A program made the position numbers and the translations under genes. Below the pieces are notes generated by a model. It worked only from the letters and a program-made list of their open reading frames with translations, did not search any database and was not told the origin of the DNA. Of a stretch of 64,000 bases of DNA, positions 39,411 to 47,991 are shown in pieces. Positions within the stretch are counted from its first letter, which is position 1. Each line of letters begins with the position of its first letter. Source of the DNA: Rhizobium sp. (GTDB lineage Bacteria > Pseudomonadota > Alphaproteobacteria > Rhizobiales > Rhizobiaceae); the NCBI GenBank assembly GCA_028290545.1, contig JAQGJP010000002.1, forward strand, positions 1 through 64,000, given 5' to 3'.

Positions 39411-39884
39411 ATGACACCCGAAGAACGTCTTTCATCACTCGGCCTCGCACTCCCCGAGGTTTCGACACCAGTGGGCAATTACCTGTCCTACCGTTGGGCC
39501 GGGGATTTCCTCTATTTGTCAGGTGCCGGCCCAAAGCGCCCGGACGGTACGTATCGTCCGGGCAGACTTGGGCGCGACGTAACAGTCGAAGAAGGCCAGG
39601 CGGACGCCCGTCTGGCCGGGCTGCATTTGCTCGCCGCTGCCAAGTCGGCACTCGGTGAACTCAGCCGGATCGAATCCGTCGTCAAATTGCTTGGCATGGT
39701 CAATGCGGAGCCGGACTTCCCTGACCATCCGAAGGTGATCAATGGCTGCTCTGATATTCTGGTCGATGTTCTGGGGGAGGCCGGGCACCACGCCCGCTCG
39801 GCCGTCGGAATGGGCTCTCTGCCCGGCCGCATGACGGTTGAGATTGAAGCCATTTTTCTCATCCGCCGCAAGGAAAATGCGTGA
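39411..39884 (+). CDS. RidA/YjgF-family protein
   Basis: A 157-residue protein of the RidA-like group (GNYLSYRWAGDFLYLSGAGPKRPDG, GQADARLAGLHLLAAAKSALGEL, GHHARSAVGMGSLPGRMTVEIEAIFLI). RidA enzymes hydrolyse reactive enamines and imines. The final strand here has MGSLPGRMTVEIE in the position of the usual RxxVxVxxLP region, so it belongs to a divergent subgroup. ATG 39411, 13 bp after the amidohydrolase. Last rightward gene of the cluster, convergent with ltnD. Confidence 0.85.
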   Translation: MTPEERLSSLGLALPEVSTPVGNYLSYRWAGDFLYLSGAGPKRPDGTYRPGRLGRDVTVEEGQADARLAGLHLLAAAKSALGELSRIESVVKLLGMVNAEPDFPDHPKVINGCSDILVDVLGEAGHHARSAVGMGSLPGRMTVEIEAIFLIRRKENA

Positions 39885-39967
39885 GCATAGGGTTGGTGCA
39901 GCGATCGGTTTGTGCCAGCATTTGTGAAGGGCTTCGGTCCCAACCTGCTGCCCTGATTGTCGGCATC

Positions 39968-40882
39968 TCAGTCGTCTTTTTCCATGCCGGGAAGCGTGAG
40001 GCCGGCGATTTGCGCAAGCAGACGCGCAACGGAGGAATCGTCGTCTCGGCCCATGCCGGCAGCTTCCGCCATGATAAAGAGTTGAAGCGCCGCAGACGCG
40101 ATCGGCAGCGGAAATTTCTGCTTGCGGCCGAGATCGGAAACGATACCAAGATCCTTGGTGAAGATCGAAACGGCACTGTGCGGTGTATAGTCGCCGGCGA
40201 GCACGTGCGGGATGCGGTTTTCGAACATCCAGCTATTGCCGGCCGATCTTGAAATGACGTCGAACACTTTCGAGATGTCGAGGTCGAGGCTCTTGGCGAA
40301 GGTGATTGCCTCGCAGGCTGCCGCGATATGCACGCCGGCCAGCAACTGGTTGACGATCTTGAACGACGATCCGACACCCACATCGTCGCCGAGCGTATGG
40401 ACGGTTTCGGCCATTGCATCGAGCGCCGGCTTTGCCGCGGAAAAGGCTTCCGGAGGACCGGACGCCATCACGGTCAGCTTGCCTGCATCCGCCTTCACCG
40501 AGCCACCGCTGATCGGCGCGTCGAGGTAGCGCACTTCTCTTTCTGCGGCGCGGGCCGCAAAATTCTTGGCTTCTGTCGGTGCCATGGTCGCCGACGAGAT
40601 GATCACCGAGCCGGGCTTCATCGCGGAGACAGCACCATCGGTGCCGTAAAGAACGGTTTCGGTCTGTGCCGCGTTGACGACGACGACCACGACGATATCG
40701 GCATCTTTCGCCGCCTCGGCGGGTGTCTGGAATGCCAGCCCGCCACTCGCCGCCAGATTTTCGAGCGCGGCGGCGCTGATGTCGCAGCCGCAAACGGCGT
40801 GACCGGCGCGGATCAGTGAGCGTGCCATGCCGAGCCCCATGGAGCCAAGCCCGATAATTGCTACTCGTTCAAGCTCGGACAT
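39968..40882 (-). CDS. ltnD: L-threonate dehydrogenase
   Basis: A 304-residue beta-hydroxyacid dehydrogenase. The NAD site is AIIGLGSMGLGMARSL, the substrate loop DAPISGGSVKADAGKLTVMASG, and the catalytic lysine lies in GSSFKIVNQLLAG. Alone it would be called a 3-hydroxyisobutyrate/tartronate-semialdehyde-type enzyme. The neighbours OtnI, OtnK, OtnC and DenD make L-threonate dehydrogenase (L-threonate to 2-oxo-tetronate) the best call. It lies 193 bp beyond the GlcG-like gene on the same strand. Confidence 0.85.
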   Translation of the reverse strand: MSELERVAIIGLGSMGLGMARSLIRAGHAVCGCDISAAALENLAASGGLAFQTPAEAAKDADIVVVVVVNAAQTETVLYGTDGAVSAMKPGSVIISSATMAPTEAKNFAARAAEREVRYLDAPISGGSVKADAGKLTVMASGPPEAFSAAKPALDAMAETVHTLGDDVGVGSSFKIVNQLLAGVHIAAACEAITFAKSLDLDISKVFDVISRSAGNSWMFENRIPHVLAGDYTPHSAVSIFTKDLGIVSDLGRKQKFPLPIASAALQLFIMAEAAGMGRDDDSSVARLLAQIAGLTLPGMEKDD

Positions 40883-41075
40883 CAGCGGCTACTCCTGTCA
40901 AATCTGCGCGTCAACATGGTGGGAACAATGGTGTCAAAGACGATCTGGCGAAAGCTTCCGGCATTTGCAACACAAAAGATGGGAAGAAAGAAGGTGATGA
41001 AAATCACCCCTGCGAAGCTACGGCAGAGCCCCACGACCGCCGGGGATTGATGTCCCGCCGATTGCCCCCGCAATC

Positions 41076-41489
41076 TTACTTGGAATTCAACAGTGCCGCG
41101 CCGAGACGCCCGATGTCGCCGTCTGCCTCGTCGCTGGCGCCTGATACGCCAATCGCGCCGATGATCTCGTCGCCGACTTGCAGGAGCACGCCGCCGTCGA
41201 GCGGAATGCCATTCGGAATGCAGAGCAGCGCGTATCGGCCTTCGCCTTCCACCACATCCTGAAACTGCTTCGTGTGGCGGCGGAAGAGCACGGCGGTGCG
41301 GGCCTTCAGCGTGGCGATTTCGACGCTGCCGACCTGCGCTCCATCATCGCGGTGCAGAAGAACGAGATGGCCGCCATCATCGACGATGGCGATGACCAGC
41401 CTCAGTCCCTGCTTCCTGGCTTCAGCTTCGCAGACGGCGGCAATCGCCTTGGCCGCCTCGATGGTGAGTGCAGTCTTGGTGGCTAGCAT
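41076..41489 (-). CDS. GlcG/HbpS-like protein
   Basis: A 137-residue protein of the GlcG/HbpS (heme-binding-like) family: LTIEAAKAIAAVCEAEARKQGLRLVIAIVDDGGHLVLLHRDDGA, GGVLLQVGDEIIGAIGVSGASDEADGDIGRLGA. Family members are often found in hydroxyacid and diol operons without a settled role. The start at 41489 is chosen for GGAGGA four bases upstream; 41501 is also possible. It sits 16 bp after otnI, inside the acid-sugar operon. Confidence 0.85.
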   Translation of the reverse strand: MLATKTALTIEAAKAIAAVCEAEARKQGLRLVIAIVDDGGHLVLLHRDDGAQVGSVEIATLKARTAVLFRRHTKQFQDVVEGEGRYALLCIPNGIPLDGGVLLQVGDEIIGAIGVSGASDEADGDIGRLGAALLNSK

Positions 41490-41505
41490 ATGGTCCTCCA
41501 TTCAA

Positions 41506-42282
41506 TTAAAGAGTTACACCCAAAGACCGGACCCAGCGCATGCCGTCGTCGGTATCGCCGCGTGGCTTGTATTCGCAACCGACCCAGCCGGAATAGCCGA
41601 GCCGGTCGAGCTCGGCGAAAACATGAGCATAGGCGATCTCGCCCTCGTCCGGTTCGGCGCGGCTGGGCACGGCGGCGATCTGCACATGGCCGATCAGCGG
41701 CAGGTATTTTTCCAGCCTCTTGAAGATGTCACCCTCGGATATGCCGACATGGTAGACGTCGAACATGATCTTGACGTTCGGCGCGCCGACCTCGGCGATG
41801 ATCTCGGCCTTCTCATGGATGGTCGAATAGAAATAGCCCGGCTTGTCACGCTGGTTAATACCCTCGAGCAGCAGGGTCATGTCAGGCGCAGATTCGGCAG
41901 CGCGGCGCAGATTGGCGATGAAGGTTGCGCGCGCTTTAGGTCTATCCTCCGGCGCCACAACTCCGGCCATGGTGTGAATGGCAGATGCACCCGCGAGCCT
42001 GGCCCAATCGACGCAATTGGCGAACACGCGCTCGAAATCCGCCTCTCGTCCCGGTACGGCACCGAGGCCGAAATCGCCCTTGGCGACATCGCCCAAAGGC
42101 GTGTTAATGCCAAGCAATTCGAGGCCCAGCCGAGCGCAATGTTCACGCACCCTGTCCGGCGCCATGTCATAAGGCCAGTGCAATTCGATCGCTTTGAATC
42201 CAGCTTTGGCGGCGGAGTCGATCCGATCATGCAGCATGAGCCGGGGCCAAAGAAAACCAAGATTGGCGGAAAATTTCGGCAT
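41506..42282 (-). CDS. otnI: 2-oxo-tetronate isomerase
   Basis: A 258-residue AP-endonuclease-2-fold protein similar to hydroxypyruvate isomerase: FSANLGFLWPRLMLHDRIDSAAKAGFKAIELHWPYD, LLLEGINQRDKPGYF, IMFDVYHVGISEGD, GHVQIAAVPSRAEPDEGEI, GCEYKPRG. In this context it converts 2-oxo-tetronate to 3-oxo-tetronate for OtnK. The gap to otnC is 3 bp. Confidence 0.9.
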   Translation of the reverse strand: MPKFSANLGFLWPRLMLHDRIDSAAKAGFKAIELHWPYDMAPDRVREHCARLGLELLGINTPLGDVAKGDFGLGAVPGREADFERVFANCVDWARLAGASAIHTMAGVVAPEDRPKARATFIANLRRAAESAPDMTLLLEGINQRDKPGYFYSTIHEKAEIIAEVGAPNVKIMFDVYHVGISEGDIFKRLEKYLPLIGHVQIAAVPSRAEPDEGEIAYAHVFAELDRLGYSGWVGCEYKPRGDTDDGMRWVRSLGVTL

Positions 42283-42285
42283 GCG

Positions 42286-42921
42286 TCACCTGAGCTTGAA
42301 GGTTCGATTGAGGTCGTCGATCGCAGCCTGGGTCAGATGGCGGACCGGCATGCCGCGGGTGAGGATGGCCAGCTTGGCGGCCTCTTCCAGTTCCTCGATG
42401 GCAAACACCGTGGCGTCGAGGCTCTGGCCGGACACGATCGGGCCGTGATTTTCAAGCAGAGCCGCACTGTGATCGGCGACGATCGCGGAGATCAACGGCT
42501 TCACCTCGGCCGAGCCCGGTCGCGTATAGGGCACGACCGGCACCGAGCCCACACGCATCACCACATAAGGCGTGATCGGCGGGATCGCGTTCGTCCGGTC
42601 AACATCGGCAAGACAGGAAAGGGCCGTGGCATAGGTCGAATGCAGATGCACCACGGCACGGCAGTCAGGTCGGCCTTCGTAGAAGGCGAAATGCAGCGGC
42701 AGTTCCTTGGTCGGCGCATCGCCTGAGATGTGCTTGCCGTCCGCGTCGAGCCTGGACAGCCGGTCTGGGTCCAGAAACCCGAGACAGGAATTGGTCGGCG
42801 TGGCAATGTAGCCGTCCTCCATGCGTACCGAGATATTGCCCGAGGACCCTGCGGTCAGGCCGCGGTCGAAAAGAGACTTGCCCCATTTGACGATGTCGTT
42901 GCGGATCGATTGCTCACTCAT
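42286..42921 (-). CDS. otnC: 3-oxo-tetronate 4-phosphate decarboxylase (class II aldolase fold)
   Basis: A 211-residue class II aldolase/adducin-domain enzyme: GLTAGSSGNISVRMEDGYIATPTNSCLG, zinc ligands in VVHLHSTYATALSC and LLENHGPIV. With OtnK it splits 3-oxo-tetronate 4-phosphate into CO2 and dihydroxyacetone phosphate. It overlaps otnK by 4 bp. Confidence 0.9.
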   Translation of the reverse strand: MSEQSIRNDIVKWGKSLFDRGLTAGSSGNISVRMEDGYIATPTNSCLGFLDPDRLSRLDADGKHISGDAPTKELPLHFAFYEGRPDCRAVVHLHSTYATALSCLADVDRTNAIPPITPYVVMRVGSVPVVPYTRPGSAEVKPLISAIVADHSAALLENHGPIVSGQSLDATVFAIEELEEAAKLAILTRGMPVRHLTQAAIDDLNRTFKLR

Positions 42922-44168
42922 GCGCGGCCGACCTTTTCCAGTGCCTTGGCAAAGAAATCCGGAGCGCCGAAATTGCCGCTCTTCAGCGCCAGCCCGATCG
43001 GGCCGCCGCGATCGGCAACCAGAGCCGGCACGCCGGGATCGATTTCCGGCCCGATTTGCATGCTTTCGATGCCAAGCGCCTCAACGATGGCGCCGGATGT
43101 CTCGCCGCCACCGACAACGATGCGCCTCGTGCCGGTATCGGCAAGATGCCGGGCAAGATCGGCAAAGAAGCGCTCGATCTTGACGGCCACCGCTTCGCGT
43201 CCGAATTTCTCCTGCGCATCCGAAACGGCCTTGGGTGACGCGGTCGAATAGACGATCGGCGTCCGGCCGTCCTGCTCGCGAATCCAGGCAGCCGCGCTTT
43301 GCGCCGTGATGTTGCCGGACATCAAACGGCCCGGATCGATCGACAGACCGGGATGGCCTTCGAGATAGCATGCCACCTGGTTCTGCGACGCGGTCGAGCA
43401 CGAGCCGCACAGGACAATACCAGGCCCCGAGGCCGTCGGCAGCAGCGCCGCCTCATCCGAAAGCTTGCCCTTGTCGCGAAAATTCTGCGGCAGTCCCTGG
43501 GCGATGCCGGAACCGCCCGTTACCAATTTGTGATTCGCTACCGCTGCTCCTATGGCCAGCAGATCGCTGTCGGCAATTGCATCGGTCACCACAAGACGGC
43601 GCCCCGCTTTGGCCTCGCTTGCGAAGGCGGCGAGAATGCCTTCCATCCCGGCACGAACAGTGTCCAGTTGAATGCCGCCAACCTCGCCCCTGGTCTGCAG
43701 ACGCAGCCAGCGGCGGATATCGGGGTCGGTCATCGGCGTCAGCGGGTGGTTTTGCATGCCGGATTCGCTGAGCAACCGGTCGCCGACGAAGAGATGGCCC
43801 ATGAAGATCCGGCGTCCGGCGCCCGGAAAGGCCGGGCAAACCACGGCGATCTCGACATCGAGGAGGTCGAGAAGCGCCTCCGCGACAGGGCCGATATTGC
43901 CCTCGGGGGTCGAATCGAAGGTCGAGCAATATTTGAAAATGATCTGTTCGCAGCCTTGGTCGAGCAGCCAGCGGGCTGCTTCCAGCGACAACCGCACGGC
44001 CTCGGCGGCTGGTATGGAGCGGGTCTTGAGCGACACGACGCCCGCCTCGCAATCCGGTGCGCCCTGTCCTGTGCCGGCGAACTGCACCGTCGACATGCCG
44101 CCCTTAGCAAGCGTGTTGGCAAGATCGCTCGCGCCGGTGAAATCATCGGCAATGGCCCCAAGCAGCAT
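42918..44168 (-). CDS. otnK: 3-oxo-tetronate kinase (four-carbon acid sugar kinase)
   Basis: A 416-residue protein of the former DUF1537 kinase family. The N-terminal substrate domain starts MLLGAIADDFTGASDLANTL; the C-terminal nucleotide domain contains LSIDPGRLMSGN and RRIVVGGGETSGAIVEALG. It phosphorylates 3-oxo-tetronate on C4. The ATG at 44168 follows the denD TGA by one base and has GGAG ten bases upstream; an in-frame start at 44234 would lie inside denD. Confidence 0.92.
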   Translation of the reverse strand: MLLGAIADDFTGASDLANTLAKGGMSTVQFAGTGQGAPDCEAGVVSLKTRSIPAAEAVRLSLEAARWLLDQGCEQIIFKYCSTFDSTPEGNIGPVAEALLDLLDVEIAVVCPAFPGAGRRIFMGHLFVGDRLLSESGMQNHPLTPMTDPDIRRWLRLQTRGEVGGIQLDTVRAGMEGILAAFASEAKAGRRLVVTDAIADSDLLAIGAAVANHKLVTGGSGIAQGLPQNFRDKGKLSDEAALLPTASGPGIVLCGSCSTASQNQVACYLEGHPGLSIDPGRLMSGNITAQSAAAWIREQDGRTPIVYSTASPKAVSDAQEKFGREAVAVKIERFFADLARHLADTGTRRIVVGGGETSGAIVEALGIESMQIGPEIDPGVPALVADRGGPIGLALKSGNFGAPDFFAKALEKVGRA

Positions 44169-44169
44169 G

Positions 44170-45162
44170 TCAGACTCGCTCCGGAAGACTGTTTTCGAGC
44201 TCATCTTCGATATGCACACGGATAATCTCGTCAAAGGATTTTTCCGCCTTGAAGCCTAGCGACTCGGCGCGGTGTGCGTCAAACCCCTGCGGCCAACCCG
44301 CGATGATCGTAGCAATCGTGTCATTTGGCTCGCGTCGAATGAGCTTTATCGCGGCGTCGCCGGCCACCCGCCGCAACGCTTCGATCTGATCGCCCACTGT
44401 TGCCGAAAGCCCCGGCATGGTGATGGTACGCAACTGGCCGAGGGAACTGGTATCGAGTTCGGCAGCGTGCAGGATGAACCGGACAGCCGCACGCGGGCTT
44501 GCAAACCAGTGGCGCACGCTCTCGCTGACCGGCAGTACGGCTTCCTCGCCGATCAGCGGCTCACGAAGGATGCTGGAGAAGAAGCCCGAGGCTGCCATGT
44601 TCGGCTTGCCCGGGCGGATGGAGATCGTCGGCAGGCGAATGCCGATGCCGTCGAAGAAACCTTTGCGCGAATAGTCGGCCAGCAGCAATTCGCCGATCGC
44701 TTTTTGCGTGCCATAGCTTGTCAGCGGCGTCAGGCAATGCGTATCGCTGATGACCTCGGGCAGCGGCTCGCCGAAGACGACGATAGACGAGGTGAACACG
44801 ATGCGTGGGTGGTAGGGCTTCTCGACCCCGGCAAGCCGGATTGCCTCGAACAGCGACCGTGTGCCGTCGAGATTGACGCGATAGCCTTTCTCGAAGTCGG
44901 CTTCCGCTTCGCCGGAAACGATGGCGGCCAGATGGAAGATGATGTCAGGCCGCGAACCGATCAATACTGCTGACGCGCCGATCTGCGAGAGATCCGTGGC
45001 AATGGTCTCGACCTCGCCGGCAAAATCCGGCCTGTCCGGCGCGACGATGTCGGCCAGCACCAGCTTGCCGATCGCCTTGCCGCCGATCTGGCCGCGATCC
45101 AGCAGCCCATGCACGAGCTTCCGGCCGATCATGCCAGCCGCTCCAATAATCAATATGTTCAT
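44170..45162 (-). CDS. denD: D-erythronate dehydrogenase
   Basis: A 330-residue extended-SDR enzyme: MNILIIGAAGMIGRKLVHGL Rossmann motif, FHLAAIVSGEAEADFEKGY, active-site SYGTQKAIGELLL (YxxxK) and IRLPTISIRPGKPN. This is the DenD pattern: oxidation of D-erythronate to 2-oxo-tetronate. The start ATG at 45162 follows the gntR TGA by one base. Having both denD and ltnD lets the operon accept both stereochemical forms. Confidence 0.9.
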   Translation of the reverse strand: MNILIIGAAGMIGRKLVHGLLDRGQIGGKAIGKLVLADIVAPDRPDFAGEVETIATDLSQIGASAVLIGSRPDIIFHLAAIVSGEAEADFEKGYRVNLDGTRSLFEAIRLAGVEKPYHPRIVFTSSIVVFGEPLPEVISDTHCLTPLTSYGTQKAIGELLLADYSRKGFFDGIGIRLPTISIRPGKPNMAASGFFSSILREPLIGEEAVLPVSESVRHWFASPRAAVRFILHAAELDTSSLGQLRTITMPGLSATVGDQIEALRRVAGDAAIKLIRREPNDTIATIIAGWPQGFDAHRAESLGFKAEKSFDEIIRVHIEDELENSLPERV

Positions 45163-45163
45163 G

Positions 45164-45961
45164 TCAGGCCGACTCCTTGCTTCCTGCCGGCGGCATTGAG
45201 GGAAACGGCGCCTGCGGGCTTGACGCCCGTACCGCAAGTCCGCCCTCATCGACGGCGAGAGATGTGTCGTGAATGCGCAGGATATGCTCCGAGAAGGCGG
45301 CGGCGACGGCTTCCGGGTTGCGCATCTTCAGCGCCCTCACAATAAAACGATGGTCCTCGAGGCTTTTCTCGATCGCGCCCGGCTGACCCATGGCAATGCG
45401 GCGATGATCGAGCATGTAGGTATAGAGGTCGACGACGAAATCGGCGAGCAGCTTGTTGGTCGAGGCGTAATAGATCGTCAGATGGAATTCACGGTCGCAG
45501 ATCAGGAAGCGGACCGGATCGTTGAAGGCCTGTTCCTGCGCCGCGATCGAATCCTCGAGCCGCCTGATGTCGTTGGCGCTGAGATTGCGTGTGGCGTCGG
45601 CGACGACCGCCGTCTCCACCAGAAGTCTGGCGGCATGCACCGCCTCCAGGCTGTATCCATTAATCGACGTGGGGTTGGTGACGCCGATCCGCTGGGTACT
45701 GACGTTCACATCGACACGGGAAACACGCGTTCGCGCGCCCTGCGATACCTGCACGACACCTTCGCCTGCCAGAAGCTGGATTGCGCCCCGAACCGTCTCG
45801 CGGCTCACCATCAGCATGGTCGAGAGTTCGCGCTCGCTCGGCAATTCGTCGCCGATCTGCAGAATGCCCGACGCGATCATCGAGACGATCTTGTCACGGA
45901 TCATTTCCTTGGCGGTCTGCTTGTGTAACGTCTCGTGCAGGGGCGATAGAGGACTGATCAT
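45164..45961 (-). CDS. GntR/FadR-family transcriptional regulator
   Basis: A 265-residue regulator: N-terminal winged helix (IRDKIVSMIASGILQIGDELPSERELSTMLMVSRETVRGAIQLLAGEG) and C-terminal FCD domain (AARLLVETAVVADATRNLSANDIRRLE, DREFHLTIYYASTNK, DHRFIVRALKMRNPEAVAAAFSEHI). First gene of the acid-sugar operon, so probably autoregulated. Palindromes just upstream (45972-45996) and before the divergent transporter (46290-46314) are its likely sites. The effector is presumably erythronate, threonate or an oxo intermediate. Confidence 0.92.
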   Translation of the reverse strand: MISPLSPLHETLHKQTAKEMIRDKIVSMIASGILQIGDELPSERELSTMLMVSRETVRGAIQLLAGEGVVQVSQGARTRVSRVDVNVSTQRIGVTNPTSINGYSLEAVHAARLLVETAVVADATRNLSANDIRRLEDSIAAQEQAFNDPVRFLICDREFHLTIYYASTNKLLADFVVDLYTYMLDHRRIAMGQPGAIEKSLEDHRFIVRALKMRNPEAVAAAFSEHILRIHDTSLAVDEGGLAVRASSPQAPFPSMPPAGSKESA

Positions 45962-45971
45962 AGGTCACCAG

Positions 45972-45996
45972 AACTGGACTACTATTCAGTCCAGTT
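45972..45996. promoter_or_regulatory. Operator copy 1, upstream of gntR-denD
   Basis: AACTGGACT (45972-45980) and AGTCCAGTT (45988-45996) are a perfect 9-bp inverted repeat with a 7-nt spacer, 10 bp upstream of the regulator start. It shares AACTGG-N13-CCAGTT with copy 2. Confidence 0.7.
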
Positions 45997-46289
45997 AAAC
46001 CATTCAATATCGCCTGTCACCTCCTTTTCTGAAAAAAGTTTCGGCTTGAGGGAGGGGAGGATTTCCTCGCATCTCTACCAATGTCTCCTTGTGCAATGCA
46101 GTATGCTTGCGAGGTGGATTCTCCACGGAGCGAGAGCTATTAGCCGGGTTATACCAAGAAAGACGGCCGCTTTTGGGTATTCGCAAGTATTCTCCGACAA
46201 ATATCGTCAGGTTTCTAATTTCAGCCGCGACTAGCCTTCCGTGTCTAAAGGGCATGATTTCAACATCTGCCGAGCCGAGTAAAAAATTC

Positions 46290-46314
46290 AACTGGTCCGT
46301 TACCTCTACCAGTT
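46290..46314. promoter_or_regulatory. Operator copy 2, upstream of the ribose-type transporter operon
   Basis: AACTGG (46290-46295) and CCAGTT (46309-46314) with exactly the same 13-nt spacing as copy 1; the repeat extends to CAACTGGT/ACCAGTTG (46289-46315). The spacer sequence differs from copy 1, so the conserved half-sites and spacing look selected. Confidence 0.7.
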
Positions 46315-46448
46315 GACAAGCGATCGAGGTGCGAATAGCGTCAATATGGTCGGCGGAGGAGCGCGGGGAGTTGCGGCGCGCTGACGTGGAGGTTTCGACG
46401 CATGTACCGTTTCAGCTTCGATCAGTATTTGCCGGCGAGGTCCGCGCC

Positions 46449-47972
46449 ATGAGCGTGGCCAAAGGTGTCGTTACCACTGGGCCGTCTGCCGCCGCACCGC
46501 GCCAGGTATTGGTTGCCCGTGGCGTGACCAAGTCGTTCCCCGGGGTTCTGGCGCTCGACAATGTCGATTTCGATGTCCGTGCCGGCGAGGTCACTGCGCT
46601 GCTTGGCGAAAACGGCGCCGGCAAGTCGACACTCATCAAATTGATGGCAGGCTTTTATACACTCGATCGCGGCGAGATCACCGTGGGCGGTGTTCCCTTG
46701 CACGCGGAGCCGGCGGCGGCCCATCGTGTCGGTGTCGCCACCATTCATCAGGATGCACATCTGGTTCCGGCCATGTCGGTCGCCGAAAACATCATGCTCG
46801 GCCGCTGGCCCGGGCGCTATGGATGGCTCTCCATGCGGACGCAACGGCAGAAGGCGCGTGACGCCGTGGCCCGCGTCGCGCCGCATCTCAATATTTCGAC
46901 GCCGGCGGGGCGGCTTTCGCCTGCCGACCAGCAGCTTGTCGAGATTGCCAGGGCAATTTCCGAGGATTCGAAAGTCCTCGTCATGGACGAGCCCACCACT
47001 TCGCTCTCTCCTCCCGAGATCGACCGCCTTTTCAGGGTGGTCGAAGACCTGAAGAGCAACGGGCTCGGCATCGTCTTCGTGTCGCATTGGCTGGAAGAGG
47101 TCTTCCGCATCGCCGACCGTGTCACGGTTCTGCGCGATGGCCGCCTGGTTGGCACCAAACCGATCGCCGAGCTCGACCATGACAAGGTCATCCGCATGAT
47201 GGTCGGCCGCGAAGTGCGCGAGACGATCCATACCAAGCGGCCGATCGGCGACGTCGTCATGCGTGTGAGCAACCTTACGCGCCAGAACCTGCTGAACAAT
47301 ATTTCCTTCGAAATACGGGCCGGAGAGATCGTCGGCATGTCCGGTCTCGTCGGTGCCGGCCGCAGCGAGCTGGCTGCGTGCATTTTCGGCATCGATCCTT
47401 ATGACAGCGGCTCGGTCGAGATTTCCGGGCAAAAAGTGCGTCCGAACGATCCGAAGGCGGCCATTGAGGCCGGCATAGGCCTGGTGCCGGAGGATCGCCG
47501 CCGGCAGGCGCTGGTCGGGCTGATGAGCGTCAAGAGCAATATGACGCTCAGCCTGCTCGACCGGATTTCGACCTTCGGGTTCCTGTCGAATGCGGCGGAA
47601 GACGAGATTGCCGACCGCGAGATCCGTAGCCTTTCCATCAAGACGCCGTCATCCAGGGTGCGCGTCTCGACGCTGTCAGGCGGCAACCAGCAGAAGGTCG
47701 TGCTGGGCCGCTGGCTGGCGCGGCGACCCAAGATCCTGATCCTTGATGAGCCGACCAAGGGCATCGATGTCGGCGCCAAATCCGAAATCAGCGAATTGAT
47801 CATCAAACTTGCCCGCGAAGGCATTGCGATCCTGTTGATCAGTTCGGAACTGCCGGAAATCCTGTCGCTGACGGACCGCGTCCTGGTGATGCGCTCGGGG
47901 AGGATTTCCGCTTCGCTCACCCGCGAGCAGGCGACCGGCGAAACAATCATGAGCTATGCGACGACGGGCTGA
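46449..47972 (+). CDS. Ribose-type sugar ABC transporter ATP-binding protein
   Basis: A 507-residue tandem ATPase of the RbsA/MglA type. The first domain has LLGENGAGKST, LSPADQQLVEIARAIS and VLVMDEPTTSLS; the second has the normal degenerate SGLVGAGRSELAACIFG with LSGGNQQKVVLGRWLARRPKILILDEPTKGIDVGA. The start chosen is 46449 (GAGG eight bases upstream); the frame runs to 46329. Drives the permease and binding protein that follow. Confidence 0.94.
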   Translation: MSVAKGVVTTGPSAAAPRQVLVARGVTKSFPGVLALDNVDFDVRAGEVTALLGENGAGKSTLIKLMAGFYTLDRGEITVGGVPLHAEPAAAHRVGVATIHQDAHLVPAMSVAENIMLGRWPGRYGWLSMRTQRQKARDAVARVAPHLNISTPAGRLSPADQQLVEIARAISEDSKVLVMDEPTTSLSPPEIDRLFRVVEDLKSNGLGIVFVSHWLEEVFRIADRVTVLRDGRLVGTKPIAELDHDKVIRMMVGREVRETIHTKRPIGDVVMRVSNLTRQNLLNNISFEIRAGEIVGMSGLVGAGRSELAACIFGIDPYDSGSVEISGQKVRPNDPKAAIEAGIGLVPEDRRRQALVGLMSVKSNMTLSLLDRISTFGFLSNAAEDEIADREIRSLSIKTPSSRVRVSTLSGGNQQKVVLGRWLARRPKILILDEPTKGIDVGAKSEISELIIKLAREGIAILLISSELPEILSLTDRVLVMRSGRISASLTREQATGETIMSYATTG

Positions 47973-47991
47973 CGTCGGGGAGAATTCGTAA

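Larger units (their letters stand above)
45962..46448. promoter_or_regulatory. Divergent control region between the acid-sugar and transporter operons
   Basis: A 487-bp region without a convincing gene; a 95-codon minus-strand frame (46004-46291) has no family resemblance. It holds two copies of AACTGG-N13-CCAGTT, one near each operon. The rest shows no other clear signal. Confidence 0.6.

Noticed and set aside
40883-41075. Gap between ltnD and the GlcG-like gene as a possible extra gene
   Set aside because: Only a 63-codon frame without resemblance; treated as a spacer with a ribosome site before ltnD.
46004-46291. 95-codon minus-strand frame in the divergent control region
   Set aside because: No family resemblance, and it covers the space expected for promoters and operators.
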